The notes under the pieces: model-generated
Database searches by the model: none
Told to the model about the DNA's origin: nothing
The model's input: only the letters and a program-made list of their open reading frames with translations
Assembly (NCBI GenBank): GCA_017621815.1
Contig: JAGASK010000026.1
Location: forward strand, 42,311 to 106,310
Length of the DNA: 64,000 bases
Reading direction: 5' to 3'
From: Lachnospiraceae bacterium
GTDB lineage: Bacteria > Bacillota > Clostridia > Lachnospirales > Lachnospiraceae
Shown: in pieces, positions 18,021 to 27,109 of the stretch
Layout of the letters: the number at the start of each line of letters is the position of its first letter
Position numbering within the stretch: the stretch's first letter is position 1
Translations under genes and position numbers: made by a program

Positions 18021-18506
18021 ATGAGTGAGGTAATAAAAGTAGGAATGGCGGATATGGCCGTTTGCAGTGGTGATGATGCAGTTACAACTCTGGGTCTTGG
18101 TTCCTGTATCGGGATAGCCATCAGGGATCCGTCTGCAGGCATAGGGGGACTGGTGCATATTATGCTGCCTGACAGTACGGAAATCAGAAATAATACGAAC
18201 AGGCTTAAATTCGCTGATACAGGCATTGAAGATCTGGTGAATGAAATTATAAAAAAAGGCGGCAGCAAAAGCAGACTGGTAGCTAAGATAGCGGGCGGAG
18301 CGCAGATGTTCAGCTCAGGAGGTAAAAGCGATACTATCCGTGTGGGTGAGAGAAATGCCCAGGCCAGCAGAAAAAAACTCATGGAATTGAAAATACCGCT
18401 GCTTTCTGAGGATACGGGAAAAACCTATGGAAGAACAGTTGTTTTTTATCCTAAAACAGGTGATTACGTTATTCGTTCTGTAGGAATGCCGGAGAAAAAA
18501 ATATGA
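18021..18506 (+). CDS. cheD: Chemoreceptor glutamine deamidase CheD
   Basis: A 161-residue deamidase. The catalytic C29 is in LGLGSCIGI and the catalytic H46 in GGLVHIMLPDS, at the family spacing. It deamidates chemoreceptor glutamines and enhances CheC activity. Its 3' end overlaps the next gene by 4 bases (ATGA). Confidence 0.94.
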   Translation: MSEVIKVGMADMAVCSGDDAVTTLGLGSCIGIAIRDPSAGIGGLVHIMLPDSTEIRNNTNRLKFADTGIEDLVNEIIKKGGSKSRLVAKIAGGAQMFSSGGKSDTIRVGERNAQASRKKLMELKIPLLSEDTGKTYGRTVVFYPKTGDYVIRSVGMPEKKI

Positions 18507-18778
18507 AAAAGAGCAGGTTATTTGCCCCCTTTTTAATGCTTTTTGCAGGAGCAGTCACAAGTATTGTGATGTTTAAGGGAAACTATGATACTACAGACTT
18601 ACTTATAATACTGCTGTGCGTGATGGTGTTTTTTTATCTTGCAGGCTGCCTGATTCAGAAGAAAGTGCTTTCTTTTATAAATCAGATTAGGGAAAAAGAA
18701 GCAGCAGAAGCAGAAAATGAGGGTGAAGTGATAGAGAAGGAAGTTCCTGCCACGGATGAAAATGGCATGGAAGCTTAG
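18503..18778 (+). CDS. Small two-helix membrane protein between cheD and sigD
   Basis: A 91-residue protein of unknown function. Two hydrophobic segments (about 6-24 and 33-50) are followed by a charged helix and an acidic tail rich in Glu and Ala. It is translationally coupled to cheD by an ATGA overlap. Small membrane proteins of this kind are seen at this position in clostridial fla/che operons; a role in motility or in envelope placement is inferred from context only. Confidence 0.75.
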   Translation: MKKSRLFAPFLMLFAGAVTSIVMFKGNYDTTDLLIILLCVMVFFYLAGCLIQKKVLSFINQIREKEAAEAENEGEVIEKEVPATDENGMEA

Positions 18779-18823
18779 AAACGATAGCAACTGCCGGGCA
18801 GGGCAATTGTTTTGGAGGGTATA

Positions 18824-19588
18824 ATGGACGAAGCAGGCAGAGCAAAGCTTTGGGACGATTATGCAAGGACCAAATCGCCTGAAATCAGAGAAAAAATCAT
18901 ATTGGAATATGCACCGCTTGTAAAGCTGGTAGCCGGACGGCTCAGTATGTATTTAGGGTATAATGTTGAATATGATGATTTGGTAGGATACGGTGTTTTT
19001 GGATTGATAGACGCCATTGATAAGTATGACAATATGAAGGCTGTAAAATTTGAAACATATGCGAGCCTTCGGATTAGAGGCGCTATTCTTGACCAGATTC
19101 GTAAAATGGACTGGATTCCCCGCACAATCAGACAAAAGCAGAAAAAAATAGATGCGGCCATGAAAGAAATTGAGAGTACCAAAGGGAGGGCAGCTACTGA
19201 CGAAGAAATTGCATGCAGTCTTGGTATCAGTGAAGAGGAATATACCTCCTGGCAGTCGCAGATGAAGATTACGGGGGTAGTATCTTTAGATGAATTTATG
19301 GAATCGGGAAGTGAAGCGCCTGCGGTACAGAATGTACAGCAGAGGTTTGACGGACCTGAAGAAGTAATTGAAAAGGGAGAAATGAAGGAAGTGCTGGGTC
19401 AGGCGCTTGAATTACTGACTGAAAAAGAAAAAAAGGTTATTTTGCTTTATTATTATGAAGATTTGACACTAAAGGAAATAAGCAATGTGCTGGAGGTTTC
19501 GGAATCAAGGATTTCCCAGTTACATACAAGGGCGTTGCAGAAATTAAAGACAAAAATGGGAAATTATATGGGATTTTTCTCCATATAA
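18824..19588 (+). CDS. sigD: Flagellar sigma factor SigD (FliA, sigma-28)
   Basis: A 254-residue sigma-70 family factor. Region 2 includes EYDDLVGYGVFGLIDAIDKYD and FETYASLRIRGAILDQIR; region 3 has PRTIRQKQK; region 4 ends in VLEVSESRISQLHTRAL. It directs late flagellar and chemotaxis promoters. The ATG at 18824 follows GGAGGG at 18814-18819; an upstream TTG at 18812 lies inside that site and is rejected. No anti-sigma factor flgM is in the window. Confidence 0.95.
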   Translation: MDEAGRAKLWDDYARTKSPEIREKIILEYAPLVKLVAGRLSMYLGYNVEYDDLVGYGVFGLIDAIDKYDNMKAVKFETYASLRIRGAILDQIRKMDWIPRTIRQKQKKIDAAMKEIESTKGRAATDEEIACSLGISEEEYTSWQSQMKITGVVSLDEFMESGSEAPAVQNVQQRFDGPEEVIEKGEMKEVLGQALELLTEKEKKVILLYYYEDLTLKEISNVLEVSESRISQLHTRALQKLKTKMGNYMGFFSI

Positions 19589-19603
19589 TAAAGAGGTATG
19601 TAA

Positions 19604-21205
19604 ATGAAAAATGGCTATTTTCAGTTGGTATGCGGCGAAAAGGGAACTGCGCTTAAGATTATAGCGCCGAAGGAAGGCGGCAGTCATGTATTTGTCAGGG
19701 AAATCATGGATTACCTGAACCTTCAGGGAATTATGTATGATACGGCCACATTGAATGCCGGGCTTCAGAATGCCAGAAACTCGGATGCGGAAGAGTATCA
19801 GTTTCAGATTAATAAAGACGCTGTTTCAGAGGTGCGTGAAAGTTATAAATTGAATGTCAGTCAGAATAAAATGACTGTGATGGCAAGGTTTTACGCCCCT
19901 TCCTTAAAGGGCGGAAGAATGGATGCCGATGAATTTTTGCGGGATCTTGCCGGCAAGAATATTGTGAACGGAATCAAAAAAGAAGAAATACGGAAGTTTT
20001 TTGATTCTCCGGAATATTGTAAAGATGTTTTTGTGGCACAGGGGCAGCTGCCGCGGCATGGAAAAGATGCCAGAATAGAATATTACTTTGATACGGATTT
20101 GAAGGCAAAGCCGACGCTGAACAGTGACGGCAGCGTGGACTTTTTTCATTTAAATACTATTTGTCACTGCAGTAAAGGCGATGTGCTTGCAAGATTGTTT
20201 CCGGCAGATACAGGCGCCTATGGCATGACGGTTTATGGTGAGAAGGTTAAGCCCAGGGATGTTAAACATGCAGCATTAAAATTCGGGCATAATATCAGCA
20301 TTTCAGAGGATAAACAAGTACTTACCGCAGAAACGGACGGGCATGTGACCCTGGTTGAGGGCAAAGTTTTTGTCTCCAATGTTTTTGAAGTGGAAAATGT
20401 GGATATATCCACCGGGGATATAGATTATGAAGGCAGCGTCAAGATAAACGGAAACGTGTGCACTAATTTTACGGTGCGGGCATCAGGCAATATAGAGGTA
20501 AGAGGTGTAGTTGAGGGCGCTTATCTTGAAGCCGGCGGTGATATTATTATCGCAAGAGGAATGAACGGAATGGCAAGAGGCGTGCTTAAAGCCCAGGGGA
20601 ATGTTATTTCCAAGTTTATTGAAAATGCCAAAGTGTCGGCAGGAGGCTATGTCTCAACGGAATCCATTCTTCACAGTGAAGTAATGGCAGGAACGGAAAT
20701 TCTGGTAACCGGCAAGAGAGGGTTTATTACCGGCGGACGTGTTTCCGCATCTAATCTGGTACTGGTTAAGACTCTCGGTTCATCTATGGGCGCGGATACA
20801 ATTGTTGAGGTGGGAATTGATCCCGGAATTAAAGTTAAGATACAGCAGCTGCAGAAGCAGATTGCAGATAATCGTAAAAATATTGAAAAGATTCGTCCTG
20901 TGCTTTTAGCATTTAAACAGAAGATAGCCCAGGGGGCAAAACTGAAGCCCGAACAGTTAAAAAATGTTCAGGATATGCTGCAGAAAGAAAAACAGATACA
21001 GCAGGACCTGGAAACAGATACGGCAGAGCTTTCATCCCTGCAGCAGATGATGGAGGGAAGCAATCAGGCCCGGATTGAAGTTACGGGAGAAGTGTTCGCA
21101 GGAACTAAAATTTGTATTTCCGATGTCTCAATGGTGGTAAAAAACAGTATGTCTTATTGCAAATTTATAAAGGAACACGGAGATGTAAAGATGGCACCCT
21201 TATAA
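19604..21205 (+). CDS. FapA-like DUF342 protein
   Basis: A 533-residue protein with an N-terminal domain of about 170 residues, a central glycine-rich beta-helix-like region of polymerising type (about 210-405, segments such as GSVKINGNV and GNIEVRGVVEGA), and a C-terminal coiled coil (about 405-490). This layout matches FapA/DUF342 proteins, often found in motility operons and linked to envelope or polar placement. Function in this organism is unknown. It follows sigD by 15 bases. Confidence 0.82.
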   Translation: MKNGYFQLVCGEKGTALKIIAPKEGGSHVFVREIMDYLNLQGIMYDTATLNAGLQNARNSDAEEYQFQINKDAVSEVRESYKLNVSQNKMTVMARFYAPSLKGGRMDADEFLRDLAGKNIVNGIKKEEIRKFFDSPEYCKDVFVAQGQLPRHGKDARIEYYFDTDLKAKPTLNSDGSVDFFHLNTICHCSKGDVLARLFPADTGAYGMTVYGEKVKPRDVKHAALKFGHNISISEDKQVLTAETDGHVTLVEGKVFVSNVFEVENVDISTGDIDYEGSVKINGNVCTNFTVRASGNIEVRGVVEGAYLEAGGDIIIARGMNGMARGVLKAQGNVISKFIENAKVSAGGYVSTESILHSEVMAGTEILVTGKRGFITGGRVSASNLVLVKTLGSSMGADTIVEVGIDPGIKVKIQQLQKQIADNRKNIEKIRPVLLAFKQKIAQGAKLKPEQLKNVQDMLQKEKQIQQDLETDTAELSSLQQMMEGSNQARIEVTGEVFAGTKICISDVSMVVKNSMSYCKFIKEHGDVKMAPL

Positions 21206-21220
21206 GGGCAGGGGGTTTTT

Positions 21221-21538
21221 ATGACAATCAGTCGTGTTGAAATTCAGGGGCAGTTAACACGGGCTCAGGATTTTACAACTATAAAACAAAATCAGGATAA
21301 CAAAGGACTGGTAGACCAGACTAATTTCCAAAAGCAGTTTAACCAGACTGTGGAAAATAAGGTTCGTCAGGTTCATCAGGGCGATAAGGCGGAGAATGAA
21401 GGAAAACGGTTTGATGCCAAGGAAAAAGGAAACGGAACATATTACGGTGACGGCGGAAAACGCCGGAAAAAAGAGGAAAAAGAAAAGGACGGAAAAGTTG
21501 TCTTAAAAGGGCATGGCAGCTTTGATATGAAAATCTAG
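21221..21538 (+). CDS. Uncharacterised motility-operon protein, 105 residues
   Basis: A hydrophilic 105-residue protein without membrane segment or recognised domain. The N-terminal half is Gln/Asn/Thr-rich and the C-terminal half is highly charged with Lys/Glu runs. The start MTISRVEIQGQLTRAQD is clean, with GGGGG-type ribosome binding site upstream. Its place in the operon suggests a motility role but nothing in the sequence says which. Confidence 0.7.
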   Translation: MTISRVEIQGQLTRAQDFTTIKQNQDNKGLVDQTNFQKQFNQTVENKVRQVHQGDKAENEGKRFDAKEKGNGTYYGDGGKRRKKEEKEKDGKVVLKGHGSFDMKI

Positions 21539-21557
21539 CGGATATACAGGTGAAATT

Positions 21558-22337
21558 ATGGGCATAACAGAATTGATTCTTTTGATTTTCGGGGGGCTGG
21601 TATTTACAATAAGTTTTTTTCTGCCATCGGGGCGTAAGAAGGAAACGGATAATATTCCCGGGATTGATGAAGAAGAGATAAAGGAAATAATTGATAAGGA
21701 AATTGAAGAGGCCAAAACACAAATTCACGATATTGTGGATGAGACGATAAATTATTCAATGGAAAAGACCGAGCGTTCCATGGAACGGATTACCAATGAA
21801 AAAATTATGGCCGTAAATGAATTTTCTGGCACTGTTTTAGAACAAATAAATAAAAATCATAAGGAAGCGGTATTTCTTTATGATATGCTGAACGACAAGC
21901 ATGAAAGTCTGAAAACTGCTGTCAGTGAAGCATCAAAAGCAGCGGAAGAAGTAAAGCAGACGGTTAAGGAAGCAGAGTTTCTTCCTTTTAAGCCTGAGAA
22001 AGTAGAGATTGTAAGCGCTTCTGAAGAGAAAGAGGAAAAGCCGGAAAAACCCAGAAAGAAAACAACAAGAAAAGCAAAAACGGCAGAATCAGAGAAGCTG
22101 CAGGAGCCGGAAAAGGCAGAAACATCAGTAAAATCAGATGAGTCTTCAGAAAAAACACAGAAGGCAGCTAAAGTTGATGTGAGCCTTGTTGCCGGAGGAA
22201 AAGCCGGAAGCGGCAACAGTAATGAGAAGATTCTTGAACTGCATAAGGCAGGAAAATCCAACATGGCAATCGCCAAGGAACTGGGGCTTGGAATCGGTGA
22301 GGTGAAACTGGTAATTGACCTCTTTGAAGGAATCTAA
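21558..22337 (+). CDS. SwrB-like membrane protein downstream of sigD
   Basis: A 259-residue protein with one N-terminal membrane helix (about 3-22), a long charged coiled-coil (30-140), a Lys/Glu/Pro linker (150-210), and a C-terminal helix-turn-helix-like end (ILELHKAGKSNMAIAKELGL). Bacillus encodes SwrB, a single-helix activator of flagellar export gate assembly, near sigD. Topology and position match; the sequence similarity is not verified. The C-terminal helical motif could also be a DUF6115-type element. Confidence 0.65.
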   Translation: MGITELILLIFGGLVFTISFFLPSGRKKETDNIPGIDEEEIKEIIDKEIEEAKTQIHDIVDETINYSMEKTERSMERITNEKIMAVNEFSGTVLEQINKNHKEAVFLYDMLNDKHESLKTAVSEASKAAEEVKQTVKEAEFLPFKPEKVEIVSASEEKEEKPEKPRKKTTRKAKTAESEKLQEPEKAETSVKSDESSEKTQKAAKVDVSLVAGGKAGSGNSNEKILELHKAGKSNMAIAKELGLGIGEVKLVIDLFEGI

Positions 22338-22352
22338 GGATGGAGTAGCATA

Positions 22353-22931
22353 ATGAATTTGAAATACTATCTGAGAGGGCTGGGAATTGGAATCGTTGTA
22401 ACTGCAGTGATTATGGGAGCAGCATCAGGAGGAAAAAAAGATAAGATAAGTGATGCTGAGATTAAGGCACGTGCGGCAGAACTCGGAATGGTTGAAGCAC
22501 AGACAGAGGGTGTGCTTGCGGATTTAGAACAGATGCCTCAGGAAGAAACAGATTCTTCCGAAGAAACACCTGCCAAAGATGCGGCAGCTGCGGAAGGGTC
22601 GGCGGTGCCGCCGGAAAATGAAGCAGATGCTGCGGATGAAGAAGTGAAGGAACTGGAAGAAACACCGTCTCCCGAGCCGGAAGAAACATCGTCTCCGGAG
22701 CCTGAGGAACCGGATTTATCTGAAAGTATTATTATTGAAATTAAAGAAGGTGAAAGCTCCTATGCCATATGCCAGAAGCTGGAAGGGGCAGGTCTTATTG
22801 GATCGGCATTCGCCTTTGATGCATATCTTTATGAAAATGGATTTGACAGAAAGCTTCGCACTGGCTCCTATGAAATACCTGCAGGTGCGGAACCTGAAAC
22901 CATAGCTGAAATACTTACTTTTGGAAGATAG
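22353..22931 (+). CDS. MltG/YceG-like membrane protein lacking the transglycosylase domain
   Basis: A 192-residue protein with an N-terminal membrane helix (about 7-24), an acidic Glu/Pro/Ala-rich linker, and a C-terminal domain of about 60 residues (SIIIEIKEGESSYAICQKLE to EILTFGR) that looks like the LysM-like N-terminal domain of MltG: IPEG-type loop, a helix and GSYEIPAG. The catalytic part of MltG is absent, and the gene ends naturally before a terminator. It may bind glycan or be a regulator. It is the last gene of the motility cluster. Confidence 0.68.
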   Translation: MNLKYYLRGLGIGIVVTAVIMGAASGGKKDKISDAEIKARAAELGMVEAQTEGVLADLEQMPQEETDSSEETPAKDAAAAEGSAVPPENEADAADEEVKELEETPSPEPEETSSPEPEEPDLSESIIIEIKEGESSYAICQKLEGAGLIGSAFAFDAYLYENGFDRKLRTGSYEIPAGAEPETIAEILTFGR

Positions 22932-22942
22932 GAAATTTTGAT

Positions 22943-22967
22943 AAAACCCCTTGCACAAAGGGGTTTT
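22943..22967 (+). terminator. Intrinsic terminator ending the motility operon
   Basis: A 10-bp perfect stem (AAAACCCCTT at 22943-22952 with AAGGGGTTTT at 58-67) and a GCACA loop, ending in TTTT. It closes the 22-kb operon. The -35 element of the rpsB promoter lies within it. Confidence 0.8.
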
Positions 22968-22980
22968 GTTATGTTATAAT
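22951..22980 (+). promoter_or_regulatory. rpsB-tsf promoter overlapping the upstream terminator
   Basis: TTGCAC (22951-22956), 18-base spacer, TATAAT (22975-22980) with an extended -10 TG at 22972-22973. The -35 is inside the terminator hairpin. The 5' leader before rpsB is about 105 bases; it contains an inverted repeat (roughly 22983-23010) whose first few bases may precede the start of transcription. Confidence 0.8.
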
Positions 22981-23093
22981 TTGCACGTTGTGACTATAAA
23001 TCACGTGTGCCTATTTTCTGTCGGTGCCTTAAAACGCGGGGTAGGCAGTTGAGTAAAGGGTGCACGGAAGCAAAACCAAACGGAGGTAGAAAC

Positions 23094-23867
23094 ATGAGCG
23101 TTATTTCAATGAAACAGTTATTAGAAGCAGGTGTTCATTTCGGACATCAGACAAGAAGATGGAACCCTAAGATGGCTCCTTACATCTTCACAGAAAGAAA
23201 CGGTATCCACATTATCGACTTACAGAAATCTGTAGGTAAGGTTGATGAAGCTTACAGAGCAGTATTTGAAATCGCTTCACAGGGAGGAACCATTCTTTTC
23301 GTAGGAACCAAGAAGCAGGCACAGGATGCTGTTAAGACAGAAGCAGAGCGCTGCGGTATGTATTATGTAAATGAAAGATGGTTAGGCGGTATGCTTACCA
23401 ACTTCAAAACGATTCAGAGCAGAATTGACAGATTAAAAGCTATTGAAACCATGTCAGAAGACGGTACTTTTGATGTTCTGCCCAAGAAGGAAGTTATTGC
23501 TCTTAAAAAGGAATGGGAAAAGCTGGAAAAGAACCTTGGCGGTATCAAGACCATGACAAGAATTCCTGACGCTATTTTCGTAGTTGACCCTAAGAAGGAA
23601 AGAATCTGCGTACAGGAAGCTCATACACTCGGAATTACATTAATCGGTATCGGTGATACAAACTGTGACCCTGAAGAATTAGATTATATTATTCCCGGCA
23701 ATGATGATGCTATCAGAGCCGTAAAATTAATTGTTGCAAAAATGGCTGATGCTGTTATTGAAGCTAATCAGGGTGAAGAAGCTATTACATCTGAGATGGC
23801 AGAAGCAGTAGAAGAGGCAGAAGCTACAGATATTGAAGAAGTAGCAGATGCAGCAGACGCAGAATAA
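23094..23867 (+). CDS. rpsB: 30S ribosomal protein S2
   Basis: A 257-residue S2. It starts [20 protein letters not shown], and includes the conserved [13 protein letters not shown] and [12 protein letters not shown] segments. CGGAGG lies 7 bases before the ATG at 23094. An in-frame open stretch from 23007 would add 29 residues without family similarity. The acidic C-terminal tail is common in Clostridia. Co-transcribed with tsf. Confidence 0.97.
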   Translation: MSVISMKQLLEAGVHFGHQTRRWNPKMAPYIFTERNGIHIIDLQKSVGKVDEAYRAVFEIASQGGTILFVGTKKQAQDAVKTEAERCGMYYVNERWLGGMLTNFKTIQSRIDRLKAIETMSEDGTFDVLPKKEVIALKKEWEKLEKNLGGIKTMTRIPDAIFVVDPKKERICVQEAHTLGITLIGIGDTNCDPEELDYIIPGNDDAIRAVKLIVAKMADAVIEANQGEEAITSEMAEAVEEAEATDIEEVADAADAE

Positions 23868-23901
23868 TTAATTCATGACAATAAATCAGGAGGATTTAAA
23901 A

Positions 23902-24840
23902 ATGGCTAACATTACAGCAGCTATGGTAAAAGAATTAAGAGAAATGACCGGTGCAGGTATGATGGACTGCAAAAAGGCCCTTGGCGAAACCGATGGCGAT
24001 ATGGATGCAGCTGTTGAATTCCTTAGAAAGAACGGTCAGGCAAAGGCTGAAAAGAAAGCAGGAAGAATTGCAGCAGAAGGTCTTTGCAGAGTAGCGCTTA
24101 AGGGAGATAATACAGCAGCAGTTGTTGAAGTTAACTCTGAGACAGACTTTGTTGCAAAGAATGAAGAATTCCAGAATTTTGTTGCTGCAGTAGCGCAGCA
24201 GGCAGTAAATTCCGATGCAGCTGATATGGATGCTTTTATGGCTGAAAGCTGGAATCTCGATGCATCTAAGACCGTAAAGGATGCTCTTGTTGAGAAGGTT
24301 GCCAAGATTGGTGAGAACTTAAACATCAGAAGATTTGAGAAGGTTGTTGCAGAAAACGGCTGTGTAGTATCTTATGTACACGGCGGCGGAAGAATCGGCG
24401 TTATTGTTGAAGCCGATACAGATGTAGTAAACGATGCAATCAAGGAAGCTCTTACTAACCTTGCTATGCAGGTAGCAGCACTTTCTCCTAAATATGTGTC
24501 TACAGCTGATGTTTCCGAAGAATTTAAGGCTCATGAAAAAGAAATCCTTATGGCTCAGATTGCCAATGACCCTAAGATGGCAGGAAAGCCTGAAAAGGTT
24601 ATTGAAGGTGCAGTAACAGGACGTCTTAACAAGGAATTAAAGGAAGTATGTCTGTTAGAGCAGGCTTATGTTAAGGCTGAAGACGGCAAGCAGACAGTTG
24701 CCCAGTATGTTGCACAGGTTGCAAAAGAAAACGGTACAAACCTTTCCATTAAGAAATTCGTTCGTTTTGAAACTGGCGAGGGTCTTGAGAAAAAGGTTGA
24801 TGACTTCGCAGCAGAAGTTGCAGCTCAGGCTGGTCTGTAA
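23902..24840 (+). CDS. tsf: Elongation factor Ts
   Basis: A 312-residue guanine nucleotide exchange factor for EF-Tu. The N-terminal UBA-like segment VKELREMTGAGMMDCKKAL and the core SETDFVAKNEEF motif are intact. The ATG at 23902 follows AGGAGG by 8 bases; the open frame upstream to 23875 is non-family. Standard rpsB-tsf pairing. Confidence 0.97.
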   Translation: MANITAAMVKELREMTGAGMMDCKKALGETDGDMDAAVEFLRKNGQAKAEKKAGRIAAEGLCRVALKGDNTAAVVEVNSETDFVAKNEEFQNFVAAVAQQAVNSDAADMDAFMAESWNLDASKTVKDALVEKVAKIGENLNIRRFEKVVAENGCVVSYVHGGGRIGVIVEADTDVVNDAIKEALTNLAMQVAALSPKYVSTADVSEEFKAHEKEILMAQIANDPKMAGKPEKVIEGAVTGRLNKELKEVCLLEQAYVKAEDGKQTVAQYVAQVAKENGTNLSIKKFVRFETGEGLEKKVDDFAAEVAAQAGL

Positions 24841-24874
24841 AATAAATTAAGACAAATCGAAGAGATTAAAGCCG

Positions 24875-24910
24875 CAGCAGTTATAAGAGGAATCTTATAG
24901 CTGCTGTTTT
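24875..24910 (+). terminator. Intrinsic terminator after tsf
   Basis: A 14-bp stem (24875-24888 with 24893-24906, one G-T pair) with a GGAA tetraloop, followed by TTTT. Confidence 0.85.
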
Positions 24911-24963
24911 ACTGTGAATTTATAAAAAAAACATAAATTTTGTGGAAAAAGCATGAAAATTAA

Positions 24964-24993
24964 TTGACAACTCTAATACATTTTTGTTAGAAT
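24964..24993 (+). promoter_or_regulatory. Promoter of the opp operon
   Basis: TTGACA (24964-24969), 18-base spacer, TAGAAT (24988-24993) with an extended -10 TG at 24985-24986. The leader to oppB is about 85 bases and contains imperfect complementary purine/pyrimidine arms (about 25005-25016 and 25044-25058) that could form a weak stem-loop. Confidence 0.75.
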
Positions 24994-25083
24994 ATTGAAG
25001 TTGTAAAAAGAGGAACGATGGGGTTTGACATAAATGAACACTATGGTTCTTTTCTTTTTAATATCTGATAAGGAGTTGTAAGT

Positions 25084-26001
25084 ATGTTAAAGTATGTTGC
25101 GAAACGAATCGGCCTTGCAATTGTTACCATATGGGCAGTTGCTACCATCACATTTTTTCTGATGAATTTGGTTCCCGGCGGACCCTTCCTTTCGGAAAAA
25201 GCAATCAGTCCTCAGGCAACGGCAGCACTGGAGGCTAAGTATGGACTGGACAAGCCATTGTTTCAGCAATATCTCACTTATATAGGGGATGCGCTGCATG
25301 GTGATTTTGGTGACAGTTTAAAGCAGCGCGGACGTACTGTTATGGATATTATTTTGATGAAATTTCCGGTATCGGCAAGAGTGGGAGGAATTTCCGTTTT
25401 GGTTTCCCTGCTTGTGGGGGTTCCCCTGGGCTGTATTGCGGCACTTAAGAGGGGCAAATTCCTGGACAGCTTAATCAGTGTAATATCTACCTGCGGCATT
25501 GCAGTTCCAAGCTTTGTTATATGTACATTATTATTATATTTCTTTGGGGTTAAGCTGATGATCCTTCCCACATTGGGACTTACTTCATGGAAACATTATA
25601 TTATGCCGGTTATGGCATTGTCTTTCTACCCTACGGCATATATTATGAGACTGATGCGTTCCTCCATGCTGGATGTGCTGGGGCAGGATTATATGCGTAC
25701 CGCAAAAGCCAAAGGTCTTGCTGGCGGCATCATATTGTTTAAGCATGCGCTTAGAAATGCAATTCTGCCGGTCATTACTTATGTAGGACCGCTGCTTGCC
25801 TATACTGTAACGGGAAGCTTTGTAGTGGAAAAGATTTTTACGATTCCGGGGCTTGGCGGTGAGTTTATATCAGCTATCAACGGACGTGATTATACACTGA
25901 TTATGGGAACTACGATTTTCCTTGCAACCCTGATTATTGTCATGAATGTGGTTGTAGATATTGTCTACAAGATTGTAGACCCCAGAATTAAATTAAAGTA
26001 A
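25084..26001 (+). CDS. oppB: Oligopeptide ABC transporter permease OppB
   Basis: A 305-residue permease with six membrane helices. The start MLKYVAKRIGLAIVTIWAV and the EAA loop (AKAKGLAGGIILFKHALRN) are typical of the OppB/DppB family. It forms the channel with OppC. Peptide class cannot be fixed from sequence; nickel or dipeptide transport is the alternative but less likely given the context and OppA-like binding protein. Confidence 0.92.
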   Translation: MLKYVAKRIGLAIVTIWAVATITFFLMNLVPGGPFLSEKAISPQATAALEAKYGLDKPLFQQYLTYIGDALHGDFGDSLKQRGRTVMDIILMKFPVSARVGGISVLVSLLVGVPLGCIAALKRGKFLDSLISVISTCGIAVPSFVICTLLLYFFGVKLMILPTLGLTSWKHYIMPVMALSFYPTAYIMRLMRSSMLDVLGQDYMRTAKAKGLAGGIILFKHALRNAILPVITYVGPLLAYTVTGSFVVEKIFTIPGLGGEFISAINGRDYTLIMGTTIFLATLIIVMNVVVDIVYKIVDPRIKLK

Positions 26002-26017
26002 GGAGTTTAAGGCAAAC

Positions 26018-27064
26018 ATGAAACAGAATCCAATCAGTTTTCAATTAAAACTTAATCCCGAGGATTTTCTGCCTGCTACGGAAGAAGAAAAGCAGAGTCA
26101 GGTAATCATGAGGGAAAGCGTAAGCTTCTGGAAGGATGGTATGCGCCGCCTTGTAAAGAATAAAGTAGCTATGGTGAGCCTTGTGGTTATTATTCTGGTT
26201 ATGATTTTTTCATTTATTGTTCCTGCCTTTTATCCTTATACTTATAAGGAACAGATTAAAGGTGCCAATAATCTGGCTCCCATGCAGTATTCAGAAGAAG
26301 AGCAGGCAAGAATCGATGCGGGAGAAAAGGTATTTCCCCACATTTTCGGAACAGATAAGATGGGCCGTGACTATGCAATCCGTGTGATGATGGGAAGCCG
26401 TATTTCCCTGCTGGTAGGTTTGATAGCAACCGGTATTATCTTAATTATCGGTTCCGCATATGGTTCCATTGCAGCTTTCTTCGGCGGCTGGGTAGATTTG
26501 ATTATGATGCGTATCGTGGATATTATTTATACGGTGCCCGATATATTGCTGATAGTTCTTTTATCATTTGCTTTAAAGGCTCCTTTAGCTAATTTGAAGA
26601 CAGTGCCCGGATTTTCATGGGTTGGTATAGTAGGAGAAAACCTGATTAGTATTTTTGTGGTATTTGCTCTTTTGTACTGGGTAGGTATGGCGAGAATGGT
26701 CAGAAGCCAGGTATTAATGTTAAAGGAAAGTGAATATGTTACAGCGGCAAGGGCGTTGGGAGTAGGCAATGCCAAAATTATTAAGAAGCATTTGCTCACC
26801 AACTGTATCGGTACTTTGATTGTTACCACAACGTTGCAGATTCCGTCCTCAATTTTTACGGAAAGCTTTTTAAGCTTTCTGGGTATGGGTGTAGCGGTTC
26901 CCCTTCCTTCGCTGGGAAGCCTTGCAAGCGATGCAATTAACGGCATGAACACATATCCCTATTTATTGTTTATTCCCGCCCTTTTAATCAGTTTGATTAT
27001 TTTAAGCTTCAATCTGTTAGGTGACGGACTTCGGGATGCATTTGACCCCAAATTAAAGAATTAA
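26018..27064 (+). CDS. oppC: Oligopeptide ABC transporter permease OppC
   Basis: A 348-residue permease with a long N-terminal extension, the OppC-typical HIFGTDKMGRDYAIRVMMG segment after the first helix, and the EAA loop in ARALGVGNAKIIKKH. Six membrane helices in all. Partner of OppB, 16 bases downstream. Confidence 0.92.
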   Translation: MKQNPISFQLKLNPEDFLPATEEEKQSQVIMRESVSFWKDGMRRLVKNKVAMVSLVVIILVMIFSFIVPAFYPYTYKEQIKGANNLAPMQYSEEEQARIDAGEKVFPHIFGTDKMGRDYAIRVMMGSRISLLVGLIATGIILIIGSAYGSIAAFFGGWVDLIMMRIVDIIYTVPDILLIVLLSFALKAPLANLKTVPGFSWVGIVGENLISIFVVFALLYWVGMARMVRSQVLMLKESEYVTAARALGVGNAKIIKKHLLTNCIGTLIVTTTLQIPSSIFTESFLSFLGMGVAVPLPSLGSLASDAINGMNTYPYLLFIPALLISLIILSFNLLGDGLRDAFDPKLKN

Positions 27065-27109
27065 TGTATCAGGAAAAGTGCAGCGCAGCTGTACGGAAAA
27101 GAGGAATAT

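Noticed and set aside
24841-25083. tRNA or other stable RNA in the gap between tsf and oppB
   Set aside because: No cloverleaf or other recognised fold; the gap is explained by a terminator, a promoter and a leader.
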